Assembly: GCF_963575615.1 (NCBI RefSeq)
Contig: NZ_CAUYTL010000005.1
Location: 49,075-113,074 of the forward strand
Direction of reading: 5' to 3'
DNA from: Listeria_A hofi
Lineage (GTDB): Bacteria; Bacillota; Bacilli; Lactobacillales; Listeriaceae
Length of the DNA: 64,000 nucleotides
In this document: positions 26,622-34,628 of the stretch, piece by piece
Layout of the letters: the number at the start of each line of letters is the position of its first letter
How positions within the stretch are numbered: position 1 is the first letter of the stretch
Notes under the pieces: model-generated
Database searches by the model: none
The model's input: only the letters and a program-made list of their open reading frames with translations
What the model was told of the DNA's origin: nothing
Made by a program: the position numbers and the translations under genes

Positions 26622-27556
26622 CACAACCAGTTCTAGAAATAAATCATTTAGTGAAACAAATTGGTGCCAAACCAATTATTAAAGATATCTCTTTCTCTGT
26701 CAATGAAGGAGAAATATTTGGACTTCTCGGACCTAATGGTGCTGGGAAAACAACCATTATACGAAGCATTGTTAAACTTATTAATAAAACAAGCGGAGAT
26801 ATAAAGATTCTAGGAAAGGATATTGATGCTGACTATACAGATGCCATTCAACAAGTCGGGGCTATCGTTGAAAATCCAGAGTTCTATCCTTACATGACTG
26901 GTTTACAGAATTTAGAAGCATTCGCCTCTATGTCACGTAGTAAAATCTCCAATGAACGTATCGATGAAATTATACAACTTGTCCATTTGGAGAAGGCAAT
27001 TAATAATAAAGTCAAAACATATTCTTTAGGAATGCGCCAAAGATTGGGTGTTGCTCAAGCACTTATTCATGAGCCGAAGCTACTAATTTTTGACGAACCT
27101 ACAAATGGCCTGGATCCAGAAGGTATGAAGGAATTTCGTTTACAGATGAAAGCATTAGCTAGTCAAGGTGTTAGTGTTCTTGTTTCTTCACACCTACTAA
27201 CAGAGATGGAGCAGTTATGTGACCGCTTTGCAATTATAGAACGTGGAGAACTAACCCATATTGCAGACATGCAACAAGAAAATATTGCCGAAGCTGAGCA
27301 ATTGAAAACTTTTCATATGCATCTTGAGCCGCTTGAACTCTCTAAAGAATTACTCACTAATTGGAATATTGACTACATAGTTGCCGATAATGGAACATCA
27401 CATTTCTTTATAAAAAGTAGTCCTTCGAATATCCCATTGCTCGTGAAGAAATTAGTGAGTGAAGAAGTTTCCATATTTACAATAGAGGTGCATACTAAGA
27501 CATTGGAAGAGCGTTTCTTAGAAATCACAAAAAACAATGGAGGTAGTATGGAATGA
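26618..27556 (+). CDS. ABC transporter ATP-binding protein (BcrA/YxlF-like)
   Basis: 312 residues. Walker A GPNGAGKTT (about 35-43), signature YSLGMRQRLG, Walker B LLIFDEPTNGLDPEG and switch SSHLLTE are intact. The C-terminal extension beyond the ATPase domain (about 220-312) is typical of exporters paired with ABC-2 permeases, such as bacitracin or lantibiotic self-protection systems. Coupled to aroK and to the permease by 4-nt overlaps. Substrate unknown. Confidence 0.9.
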   Translation: MTQPVLEINHLVKQIGAKPIIKDISFSVNEGEIFGLLGPNGAGKTTIIRSIVKLINKTSGDIKILGKDIDADYTDAIQQVGAIVENPEFYPYMTGLQNLEAFASMSRSKISNERIDEIIQLVHLEKAINNKVKTYSLGMRQRLGVAQALIHEPKLLIFDEPTNGLDPEGMKEFRLQMKALASQGVSVLVSSHLLTEMEQLCDRFAIIERGELTHIADMQQENIAEAEQLKTFHMHLEPLELSKELLTNWNIDYIVADNGTSHFFIKSSPSNIPLLVKKLVSEEVSIFTIEVHTKTLEERFLEITKNNGGSME

Positions 27557-28374
27557 TGTCATTAATAGCAAATGAAACAAAGAAAATAGCACTACGATTT
27601 AGTACATGGCTATACCCACTTATTATTGTAGCTATCATCATTGCTTTGTCCGCAAGTTATAAATCTTTTGTCCCAGATATTGATAATGTTCAATTATTGC
27701 TTTCTATAAATAGCATCAGCATGTTTTTAGTTGCCCTATTTTCTATAGTATTAGCTAGCGCTGTTGTATCGTCAGAATTTAGTTATGGCACAATTAAATT
27801 GCTATTGATTCGTCCCTATCAACGTTGGCAAATCCTCCTTTCCAAATATATTGTTGTTCTTATGTATGCCATTATTTTGACTCTATTTACTGTTATAATG
27901 TCCTATATTATTGGCGGTATTCTTACTTCTTTTGGTAGTCTAACCCAAGATATCAGTACATCTAATCCAACTTTTTCAGAAAATGGAGATATTACTAATG
28001 TTGGACAAACTGCTATTGATGCGTTAGGTTCGAGGCTAGGTTACTTTACTATCCAGCTTATTTTCTCCTCATCCATCGCTTTTATGATTTCATCACTATT
28101 ACGAAGCCAAGCATTGGCCGTAGGAATTGGTCTGTTTCTTCTCTTTGTTAACAGCATTGCCGGGGGGATTATGCTTATGTTAGTAGAGCAATTCCAATGG
28201 TTTAAATATATTTTCTTGGCACCGCTATATTATGTTAGCATGTATGCCAATGGGCTAGGAATGGAGGTCAAAGGTCTTTCACCAGAACTAGCTATCGGTG
28301 TCCTATCCGTATATTACGCTATTTTTATGGTTCTCTCTTTCCTCTTCTTCCAGAAACGTGATGTATCGGTTTAA
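27553..28374 (+). CDS. ABC-2 type transporter permease
   Basis: 273 residues with about six transmembrane helices (roughly 17-33, 54-78, 100-125, 155-175, 185-210 and 240-262) and the ABC-2 motif FSYGTIKLLLIRPYQRWQILLSK at the first cytoplasmic loop. It forms the membrane part of the exporter with the preceding ATPase. Substrate not predictable; no sensor kinase or peptide gene is adjacent. Confidence 0.88.
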   Translation: MMSLIANETKKIALRFSTWLYPLIIVAIIIALSASYKSFVPDIDNVQLLLSINSISMFLVALFSIVLASAVVSSEFSYGTIKLLLIRPYQRWQILLSKYIVVLMYAIILTLFTVIMSYIIGGILTSFGSLTQDISTSNPTFSENGDITNVGQTAIDALGSRLGYFTIQLIFSSSIAFMISSLLRSQALAVGIGLFLLFVNSIAGGIMLMLVEQFQWFKYIFLAPLYYVSMYANGLGMEVKGLSPELAIGVLSVYYAIFMVLSFLFFQKRDVSV

Positions 28375-28385
28375 TTCGATAAAAT

Positions 28386-28482
28386 ATAAAAAGCCAGAAA
28401 AACTATCGCTGTGTTGTACTGAACCCCAAAAGTTAGATTTTTGGATTCACAATCAGTGAGATAGCTCTTTTTCTGGCTTTTT
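28386..28482. terminator. Long bidirectional terminator hairpin containing an IS3-like terminal sequence
   Basis: AAAAAGCCAGAAAAACTATC at the left pairs with GATAGCTCTTTTTCTGGCTTTTT at the right, separating the convergent permease and YqgU-like genes. The loop contains GTACTGAACCCCAAAAGTTAGA, which resembles the terminal repeat of IS3-family (IS150-group) elements. No transposase or second end is present. The IS assignment is from memory of such ends. Confidence 0.6.
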
Positions 28483-29581
28483 AAAACATTTTATCACGAT
28501 GTGGTATTAAATAGACTGTGTTTTTTGTTTCTAAATCAATTATTTGATCGAATAAGTATCCGTATAAACAATACCTTCCATTTGGTGATGTCACAATGGG
28601 TTCGTTATTGGTTAATTCTAGTATTGTCTCTGTTTTTTTATGTTTAGGATCTATCTTTACTAGCTTAAACTCGCTACCATGATCTTCCAATTTCTTACTT
28701 TCATAGGGTTCAAAAGTAAGAAATGACTCCTTCTCAACATTCAAATCATAAAATGGAAAGAAAGTACCTAGCCCATCATATACTCTCGGAGCCTCATATT
28801 TGTAGTAGGATTCAAAGCCGACTGATCTAAAATTATATATCATCGTCTTATCTTCTTTACTTGGTTCCATAGTTAGCAATGTATTTGTAGATACAGCAAA
28901 TTGGTATACATCGGCCACAACAAGGCTCTTAACTGTTTTATCTCGCATATCCTCTAAATAAAGATCGCCTCTGTCCTTTTGCGGGGACGACTTTTGGTTG
29001 AATACAAATAAATTATCGCTATACCAAGAAACAAATGGTGAACTCGTGTTTAGCTTGGTTACATTACCAGTTGGAATATCCCATCGAAATACTTGATAAT
29101 TCCAATCTGTGTCAAATGTCGTAAGGAACATTTTATCTTGATCATCACGGTTCCAAGAAAATTCTATATTTTGAGGCTGCACTTCCTTTGTACTAAGGAG
29201 CGCACCAGACATCGAAATAACATCTAATGCAGCTTTGTCTTTATTTTTTGCAGAATAGATAAGAAAGCGATCGCGATTAGGACTAATAATCACTTCCGAA
29301 ATAACATGTGTTGTTTCATAAATCTGATGACGTTTTTCAGTAAATACATTTAGCCGATCAAAAGTTACTTTCCCCTCTTTTTTCAGCTGTATAAGGATGT
29401 TCTCATCATCAATCCAACCAACAACACGTTGAAATTCCTTGGGCTGAATATTCAGCGTCTTTATCTTGCTAGAAGTAGTTGTTTTTTCTTTGCTAACAGG
29501 TATCTCCTCATGTTGACAGCCGTAGGAAATAAATAAAAGGCCTAGGATAGTAATGATGAAACTTATGTGAATTTTATACAT
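28481..29581 (-). CDS. YqgU-like lipoprotein, predicted beta-propeller
   Basis: 366 residues. A lipoprotein signal peptide ends FISYGC, with Cys22 as the lipidated residue. The remainder has WD/TolB-like blade patterns (for example VVGWIDDENILIQL, YLFDQIIDLETKN), similar to Bacillus YqgU near glcK/yqgP. Expected to face the outside of the membrane. Function unknown. It is monocistronic, converging with the ABC transporter. Confidence 0.75.
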   Translation of the reverse strand: MYKIHISFIITILGLLFISYGCQHEEIPVSKEKTTTSSKIKTLNIQPKEFQRVVGWIDDENILIQLKKEGKVTFDRLNVFTEKRHQIYETTHVISEVIISPNRDRFLIYSAKNKDKAALDVISMSGALLSTKEVQPQNIEFSWNRDDQDKMFLTTFDTDWNYQVFRWDIPTGNVTKLNTSSPFVSWYSDNLFVFNQKSSPQKDRGDLYLEDMRDKTVKSLVVADVYQFAVSTNTLLTMEPSKEDKTMIYNFRSVGFESYYKYEAPRVYDGLGTFFPFYDLNVEKESFLTFEPYESKKLEDHGSEFKLVKIDPKHKKTETILELTNNEPIVTSPNGRYCLYGYLFDQIIDLETKNTVYLIPHRDKMF

Positions 29582-29670
29582 CTTTCCCCTGCCTCCTCAT
29601 GCTAATAAGATATTACTATTTTACCCTGACAACAAGGAAGTGAAACAAACTTCCAAAATAACAAAAGAAA

Positions 29671-29722
29671 GCTAGGGAGACCATAAGCGTTATGTTGGCG
29701 CCGATGATACAACCTAGCTAAG
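29671..29722 (-). terminator. Structured terminator downstream of glcK
   Basis: On the minus strand AGCTAGG pairs with CCTAGCT, enclosing about 35 nt that itself contains a CATAA/TTATG stem and a GGCGCC palindrome, then TTTCTTTTG. A branched terminator or a small structured RNA at the end of the glcK transcript. Confidence 0.5.
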
Positions 29723-29731
29723 ATGATAAAA

Positions 29732-30703
29732 CTATTCAGATGGCAAAGCTAACCATGCTGCTCCTAAGACACCAGCATCATTTCCAAGTGTCGCAATTGA
29801 AATGGATGTTGACTCTCGAACAGCTGGGAAAACCATACCTTCAAAATAGTTTTGAATCGGTTTTAAAAGTGCATCGCCGGCAGCTGAAACACCACCACCG
29901 ATAATGATTTTTTCAGGATTGAGCATATTACCAATGTGGCTACACGCTAAGCCTAGGTAGAAGCAAATATAATCAACCACTTGTTTTGCTAGCTCATCCC
30001 CTTCTGCAGCAAGGTCAAAAATCAATTTAGAGGTAACATCTTCTGTTCCTTCTTGAATAAAATCTTTTAGCTTTGACTTAGTTTCAAATGATTTAGCTAA
30101 GTCTTTTGCTACACGCACGATTCCTGTAGCAGAAGCAATTGTTTCTAGGCATCCCTTTTTCCCACAGGTGCAATCGTAAGCTTGTTTACTAGTGTCTACA
30201 GTGATATGCCCAATTTCACCAGCCGCTCCTTTTGCTCCGTGAAGGATTTTTCCTTCTGCAAATATCCCACCGCCAACACCGGTTCCTAGTGTTACAAAAA
30301 ACACATTTGCCGAGCCTTCTCCGGCACCTTGCCATCTTTCTCCCACTGCTGCGATATTAGCATCGTTATCTAAATAAATATCAAGGCCGGTGATATTTTT
30401 AAGATTTTCCGCTACATTTTGCTCCTTCGCCCAGTTGAGATTGTATGCACCTTTTACAGTCCCTGTTTCGTAGTTGATAGTTCCAGGTGTACCCATTCCA
30501 ATACCATAGAAAATGTCATTATCCAATTGTAAATCCGTTAATTTTTGGTTGATGCTATCACCGATATTTCGAACTATGTGAGAACCTTCATCTGAAATAT
30601 CCGTTTTGACAGACCACTTTTCCTCAATTTTCCCATCGGTTGTTAAAATTGCGATTTTTGCAGTTGTGCCACCAAGGTCAACGCCAATTAATTTCTTTTC
30701 CAT
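29732..30703 (-). CDS. glcK: Glucokinase, ROK family
   Basis: 323 residues from ATG at 30703 (MEKKLIGVDLGGTTAKIAIL), 9 nt after TAGGAGA; a GTG two codons upstream is too close to that site. ATP-binding GVDLGGTTAK, ROK motif GEIGHIT and the zinc motif CTCGKKGCLE are intact. Phosphorylates glucose to glucose 6-phosphate in the cytosol. The yqgQ-glcK pair is conserved in Bacillus and Listeria. Confidence 0.95.
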   Translation of the reverse strand: MEKKLIGVDLGGTTAKIAILTTDGKIEEKWSVKTDISDEGSHIVRNIGDSINQKLTDLQLDNDIFYGIGMGTPGTINYETGTVKGAYNLNWAKEQNVAENLKNITGLDIYLDNDANIAAVGERWQGAGEGSANVFFVTLGTGVGGGIFAEGKILHGAKGAAGEIGHITVDTSKQAYDCTCGKKGCLETIASATGIVRVAKDLAKSFETKSKLKDFIQEGTEDVTSKLIFDLAAEGDELAKQVVDYICFYLGLACSHIGNMLNPEKIIIGGGVSAAGDALLKPIQNYFEGMVFPAVRESTSISIATLGNDAGVLGAAWLALPSE

Positions 30704-30716
30704 TTTCACATGTCTC

Positions 30717-30929
30717 CTAATCTACTACTTTATTTTTTGCCTTCTCTTTATCTAATTCTACTTTAAGAATGGACCTTGCGCAGGCATAGACTTCACGATC
30801 AAGCAATTTATGTTTAAACAGTTCGGTCAGCTCGTATTCCATCATTTCGATATCCCATTGACGCTTGCCAAGATATATGATAATACCATATTTCTTCAGC
30901 AACTGAGCCACATCATAGACTGTTTTCAT
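30717..30929 (-). CDS. yqgQ: DUF910 protein YqgQ
   Basis: 70 residues, MKTVYDVAQLLKKYGIIIYLGKRQWDIE-type N-terminus diagnostic of YqgQ/DUF910, a small helical protein suggested to bind nucleic acid; role unknown. It lies 13 nt before glcK and 11 nt after the rhomboid gene, in one operon. Confidence 0.9.
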   Translation of the reverse strand: MKTVYDVAQLLKKYGIIIYLGKRQWDIEMMEYELTELFKHKLLDREVYACARSILKVELDKEKAKNKVVD

Positions 30930-30940
30930 AACAATACCTC

Positions 30941-32488
30941 TTATCTTATTTGAATTTTGCTTTCTAAATATTGTTTATACTGGGCGTATGTTTCTGTGTT
31001 TTGCTGTTCCACTGCTATAGTAGCTTCTCTTAACGCTGCTTCAATATCCCCTTGCATTTCATAACTACGAGCTAGTAAGAAGTGAGCATGCGGATTAAAG
31101 TTTTCTTGCGCAATGGCTTCTCTTGCAAAATTTGCTGCCTCTTGATTGTTCTCTTTAATCGTAGCGATGACTGCTAAATTTGTAAAAGTAAGGCCATCCG
31201 CGCTACCAGAAACTTGGAGTTGCTGCAAGATTTTTTGTGCTGTTTCATAATCTTCATTTTGAATAAAAGCGCCCGCTACAGCATTCGCGTTTTGTGGATC
31301 ATAAGGGTGTTTCCCTTTGTCAAAGCCAAACCACAGGAAAAAAGCAGTAAGCAAAATAGCAGAAGCTCCGTAAAGAATTCGGCGCCAGTGGAAGTATTGA
31401 TGAGGCATGGATAAAGCTCCTGCAACTAGGAATCCACCTACTAAACCACCAATATGACCTGCTAAATCAATACCTTGTGAGAACAAATCGACAACTAAAT
31501 TGACGACAACTAGTCCTGCAATGCTTATTCCTAATGATTTTGCATAAATATGAGGCTTCAAAACGACTAAATATAGCAAAGCTCCAAAAATACCAAAGAT
31601 TGCTGTACTTGCACCGGCAGCCACGTTGATGTTGAAAACAAAGCTTGCCACAACCCCTGTAATTCCTGATAGGAAGTAAATCAAGGCATAGCGCCATTTG
31701 CCATAAAGCTTTTCTGCCATTGGACCTATGATATAGAGAACCACAGAGTTCATCAGCAAATGCAATAACCCGATATGGATAAACATAGGTGTGATAAAGC
31801 GCCACCATTCTCCTGCGTATATGAGCGGATTAAATTTGGCTCCCCACCTGACGAGGTTGAATGTATTGCTACTCGTGCCTCCTGTAAACGTCATAATTAA
31901 AAAGACGGCAATTTGAATCGCTAATAAAATATAGGTTACATATGGCTTTTCTTTGCGTGCTTGTACTTGTTCGTCACTTACTTTTGTAGTGATATAATTA
32001 ATAACTACGCTACGTTCATTTGTAATACTACTTTCGTCTAATTCGGTAGGAACTTCAAAAGTATTGGCTGGTATATCTAGCTCTGTTTCCATTAGTTTTA
32101 GCTGGTCTGTAGCATTCTCTGAATCGATTAAAATGTTGTTCAGACTTATTTTCTCATTTTCTGATTGAAGTGGTTGATCGAACCATTCTGAAATGTTTCC
32201 AACTGGTTTGAAGGGGGTGATGTAAATATTGATTAATGGTAGTTTCAATCGTCCCATTTGTTTGCGCAAATCTTCGCAAACGCGCATTACGTGCTCAATG
32301 TCTCGCTCGACAACACTAGACCAACTGAGTTCTTTCATTTGAATTCGAATAACCGGTCGTTTCTTTTGGGCTGGATTATCTAGCCATAGTTCCTGTTTCT
32401 TCTCATGAAGGTGGATGAGTCTGTATCCTTCTTCAATGAGGAAATAGCTAGTTAAGCGCCAAAAAATATACTGTTCTTGGAGGCTCAA
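30941..32488 (-). CDS. Rhomboid intramembrane serine protease with TPR tail (YqgP/GluP-like)
   Basis: 515 residues starting at a TTG with AGGGAA upstream. A soluble N-terminal region (1-180) precedes a six- or seven-helix rhomboid core with HLLMNSVVLYIIG (Asn247), the catalytic serine in GASTAIFG (Ser294) and histidine in AGHIGG (His345). A C-terminal TPR-like region (about 390-515) follows. The serine motif is GAST rather than the common GASG, which should still be active. Cleaves membrane proteins; in B. subtilis YqgP works on MgtE with FtsH. Confidence 0.93.
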   Translation of the reverse strand: MSLQEQYIFWRLTSYFLIEEGYRLIHLHEKKQELWLDNPAQKKRPVIRIQMKELSWSSVVERDIEHVMRVCEDLRKQMGRLKLPLINIYITPFKPVGNISEWFDQPLQSENEKISLNNILIDSENATDQLKLMETELDIPANTFEVPTELDESSITNERSVVINYITTKVSDEQVQARKEKPYVTYILLAIQIAVFLIMTFTGGTSSNTFNLVRWGAKFNPLIYAGEWWRFITPMFIHIGLLHLLMNSVVLYIIGPMAEKLYGKWRYALIYFLSGITGVVASFVFNINVAAGASTAIFGIFGALLYLVVLKPHIYAKSLGISIAGLVVVNLVVDLFSQGIDLAGHIGGLVGGFLVAGALSMPHQYFHWRRILYGASAILLTAFFLWFGFDKGKHPYDPQNANAVAGAFIQNEDYETAQKILQQLQVSGSADGLTFTNLAVIATIKENNQEAANFAREAIAQENFNPHAHFLLARSYEMQGDIEAALREATIAVEQQNTETYAQYKQYLESKIQIR

Positions 32489-32582
32489 AAAATTCCCTGC
32501 TTTCTTTTAATATCCTGTTTATAAGTACTACTATACGCAAAAAAGCGAACATTGTAAATCAATCCCCGCCGATTTTCTGCTA

Positions 32583-33137
32583 TTATTTCATATTATTTTC
32601 AATCACTAATTTTTGAACGGGTAGGTCGTGGGATTCTGGTGTAAAATTAAGGGTTATTTGATTGGAGTAGCAGAGCGAAATTGTATTTCCTTGGTAGTCC
32701 GCTAAGTATCTGTCATAAAAACCAGCGCCAAATCCAATTCGGTAGCCATCTTCACGGAATAAGACACCTGGAACGACTAACAAATCAATCGTTGTTTTTG
32801 GTGCAATGATGGCGTGTTCTGTGGGTTCATATAATCCTAGTGCTTTCTTACAAAGCTCATCGCCATCTTTATATATCCGAAATTGCATATTTTTCGTTTT
32901 GTTATTTGTTTCTGGTATGGATACTGTTTTTCCATCTTGCCATGCACGTTCGATAATTGCTTGTGTTGCTATTTCTGGAAATCTAGCAATTGTAATGCCG
33001 ATATTTTTTGCATTTTTCCATGTTTCTTCTTGAAATAATTGCTCTGCGATTGATTGTGAGCGCTGTTCGTATGTAATTTTATCCATTTCACTTAATTTTT
33101 CTAGTATCTGTTTGCGTAACATTGCTTTGGTTGCCAT
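32583..33137 (-). CDS. 5-formyltetrahydrofolate cyclo-ligase (YqgN)
   Basis: 184 residues. MLRKQILEKL start-type helix, then LLVVPGVLFREDGYRIGFGAGFYDRYLA, the ATP/folate-binding signature of the family. Converts 5-formyl- to 5,10-methenyl-tetrahydrofolate using ATP, complementing FolD and GcvT. GGGGGAG precedes the ATG. It follows rpmG past a terminator. Confidence 0.93.
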   Translation of the reverse strand: MATKAMLRKQILEKLSEMDKITYEQRSQSIAEQLFQEETWKNAKNIGITIARFPEIATQAIIERAWQDGKTVSIPETNNKTKNMQFRIYKDGDELCKKALGLYEPTEHAIIAPKTTIDLLVVPGVLFREDGYRIGFGAGFYDRYLADYQGNTISLCYSNQITLNFTPESHDLPVQKLVIENNMK

Positions 33138-33166
33138 CGATTCTCCCCCTCTACGTATGTTTTGCT

Positions 33167-33199
33167 AATAAAAAAAGCAACAGGTGGAAATCCTGCTGC
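33167..33199 (-). terminator. Intrinsic terminator after rpmG
   Basis: On the minus strand AGCAGCAGG pairs with CCTGTTGCT (one G-T pair) over TATTTCCA-like loop sequence, then seven T, right after the rpmG stop. Confidence 0.8.
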
Positions 33200-33349
33200 T
33201 TACTTAGTTTCGCGGTGTAAAGTAACACGGCGCAATCTTGGACAATATTTCTTTAATTCAATACGTTCTGGGTTTTCACGTTTGTTTTTAGTAGTGATAT
33301 AATTGCGATCGCCGCACTCAGTGCATTCTAAAGTAATATTAACACGCAT
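33200..33349 (-). CDS. rpmG: 50S ribosomal protein L33
   Basis: 49 residues: MRVNITLECTECGDRNY start and LKKYCPRLRRVTLHRETK end, the L33 pattern. CxxC is present at the N-terminus, but the second CxxC is reduced to a single cysteine (KKYCPR), so this looks like a form without a complete zinc ribbon. GGAGGG lies upstream. Monocistronic, with its own promoter and terminator. Confidence 0.95.
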   Translation of the reverse strand: MRVNITLECTECGDRNYITTKNKRENPERIELKKYCPRLRRVTLHRETK

Positions 33350-33401
33350 TCTATTTCCCTCCAAACTCTAATCAAACTGAATTATTTATCAGACCTGTAT
33401 T

Positions 33402-33430
33402 ATAATATCATTTTTAAGGGCTTTAAGCAA
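33402..33430 (-). promoter_or_regulatory. rpmG: rpmG promoter
   Basis: On the minus strand TTGCTT, a 17-nt spacer and TATTAT, about 50 nt upstream of the rpmG ATG. A good sigma-A match. Confidence 0.65.
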
Positions 33431-33474
33431 GGATTCCTAAGCTTTTCTTTTTATTTTGTTTACAATATTGATTT

Positions 33475-33503
33475 TTGACTATGTTTTTGGCTGAATTTAT
33501 GCT
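33475..33503 (+). promoter_or_regulatory. Promoter of the 33548-34417 pair
   Basis: TTGACT, 17-nt spacer, TATGCT, placing transcription start about 35 nt before the ATG at 33548. Confidence 0.55.
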
Positions 33504-33547
33504 ATAAATAGAAGTAGAGTTTAGGGAAAAGAGGTGTTATTAACACA

Positions 33548-33901
33548 ATGACTGTTCTAATCATAATTCTTCTTGCCTGTGCTGTCATCCTATTCTTGCT
33601 TTCATTTATGCAAAAAGGAAATAGTAAACAGATAGAAAATGAGATGGAAGAAATCGCGTCTCAATTAATGCAAGAGAACTTCGAATTAAAAAAACGTGTG
33701 TCTACTCTAGAAAATACATTAAAAATCGATGCTGACACGGTCACGCCTGTTCGCACATCAAGCAAAAAACTGCGTGACTTAAGAAAAAAACAAATTATTA
33801 CTTTGTACACTTCTGGCGTCACAATAGAAGAAATTGTTACACAATCGGAACTTTCAGAAGAACAAGTAAATGAAATAATTGCTGAATACGTCGCTCATTA
33901 A
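33548..33901 (+). CDS. Membrane-anchored coiled-coil protein with C-terminal helix-turn-helix-like region
   Basis: 117 residues. One N-terminal transmembrane helix (about 2-22), a coiled coil (about 27-58), a short linker and a basic C-terminal region LRDLRKKQIITLYTSGVTIEEIVTQSELSEEQVNEII that reads like a sigma-4-type or resolvase-type helix-turn-helix. I do not recognise a named family. AGAGGTG lies 11 nt before the ATG. It is followed by the MltG-like gene after 33 nt, so the two probably form an operon. Confidence 0.7.
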   Translation: MTVLIIILLACAVILFLLSFMQKGNSKQIENEMEEIASQLMQENFELKKRVSTLENTLKIDADTVTPVRTSSKKLRDLRKKQIITLYTSGVTIEEIVTQSELSEEQVNEIIAEYVAH

Positions 33902-33934
33902 ATTTTAGATACCATATAGGGAGGAAATAAGAAA

Positions 33935-34417
33935 ATGAAACAATCACTTCGCATGCTGGCGTTAGGATTCTTGGTTTCAGCAGTGCTCTTGCTTGTCTTC
34001 GATACATTCTTCTCGTCAAGCGCACAAGCAGAGAAATCGGCGGAACCAAAAACTACTACTGCTGCTAAAACAGATGACAACGAAAATTACAAGAAAAAAT
34101 ACGAGGACTTACTTGCATCTCAAGAATTAGCAAAATCACAAGCTGCTGAGGCACAAAAAGCAGTAGCAGCTAAGAAAAAAGCGGAACAAGAAAAAGCAAA
34201 ACAAGTGAAGAAATTTACGCTTGTTATCAAAAAAGGAGATCCGTCTTCTAAAGCAGGAAATGAATTGCAATTCGCAGGTATCATTAAATCTGGTGCTGAA
34301 TTCGATAAATTCCTACGTTCAAACAACTACGAGAAATATGTTCGTGATGGAAGCTACGCAGTAGACAGTAACATGACGGCGGATCAAATCGCAAAAATTA
34401 TTACACATAAAAACTGA
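33935..34417 (+). CDS. MltG/YceG-like membrane protein lacking the catalytic domain
   Basis: 160 residues. N-terminal transmembrane anchor (about 7-27), an Ala/Lys/Glu-rich coiled coil (about 48-88), then FTLVIKKGDPSSKAGNELQ through DGSYAVDSNMTADQIAKII, which resembles the small LysM-like subdomain before the catalytic part of endolytic transglycosylase MltG. The catalytic domain with its glutamate is absent. It may bind glycan or partner proteins outside the membrane. AGGGAGG precedes the ATG. Confidence 0.65.
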   Translation: MKQSLRMLALGFLVSAVLLLVFDTFFSSSAQAEKSAEPKTTTAAKTDDNENYKKKYEDLLASQELAKSQAAEAQKAVAAKKKAEQEKAKQVKKFTLVIKKGDPSSKAGNELQFAGIIKSGAEFDKFLRSNNYEKYVRDGSYAVDSNMTADQIAKIITHKN

Positions 34418-34427
34418 TAACCACTGG

Positions 34428-34465
34428 AAAACAGGAGGGCTTTCTTTAGAGCTTTCCTGTTTTTT
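34428..34465 (+). terminator. Terminator after the MltG-like gene
   Basis: AACAGGAGGGCT pairs with AGCTTTCCTGTT across a short loop, followed by a T run (TTTTTT). Confidence 0.75.
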
Positions 34466-34467
34466 AA

Positions 34468-34497
34468 TTGTCTACAACGTTTTCAATGTGCTATAAT
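34468..34497 (+). promoter_or_regulatory. Promoter of the leader ORF / rsgA-like transcript
   Basis: TTGTCT (-35), 18-nt spacer ending TGTGC, and a perfect TATAAT (-10) with a TG extended element. Predicted start near 34504, only a few bases before the first pairing segment of the leader. Confidence 0.7.
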
Positions 34498-34503
34498 GAA
34501 ACG

Positions 34504-34628
34504 GAATTCCCATTATGAAAGGATGATGAATTATGGATATTGTAAAATTTTCGAACACTAACAACAATCACATTTTGGGAGCGTTTGATTTGATTTAAGG
34601 CTCCCCTATTTATAAAGGAGCGAAAACA
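34504..34628 (+). promoter_or_regulatory. Candidate four-segment translational attenuator upstream of the rsgA-like gene
   Basis: Four segments can pair alternately. Segment 1 (34507-34517, TTCCCATTATG) pairs with segment 2 (34571-34581, CATTTTGGGAG). Segment 2 (GGGAGC, 34577-34582) pairs with segment 3 (GCTCCC, 34600-34605). Segment 3 (GCTCC, 34600-34604) pairs with segment 4 (GGAGC, 34617-34621), which is the Shine-Dalgarno of the GTPase gene. The leader ORF ends between segments 2 and 3. Ribosome stalling would switch the fold, as in erm-type attenuators. Stems are only 5-6 bp, so this is a structural inference. Confidence 0.55.
34533..34598 (+). CDS. 21-residue leader peptide upstream of the rsgA-like gene
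   Basis: ATG at 34533 to TAA at 34598 encodes a 21-residue peptide with an Asn-rich centre (SNTNNNH). AAAGGATG lies 9-10 nt upstream. Its stop falls inside the loop of the segment 2:3 hairpin and 31 nt before the TTG of the GTPase gene. Most likely a regulatory leader peptide. Confidence 0.55.
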   Translation: MDIVKFSNTNNNHILGAFDLI

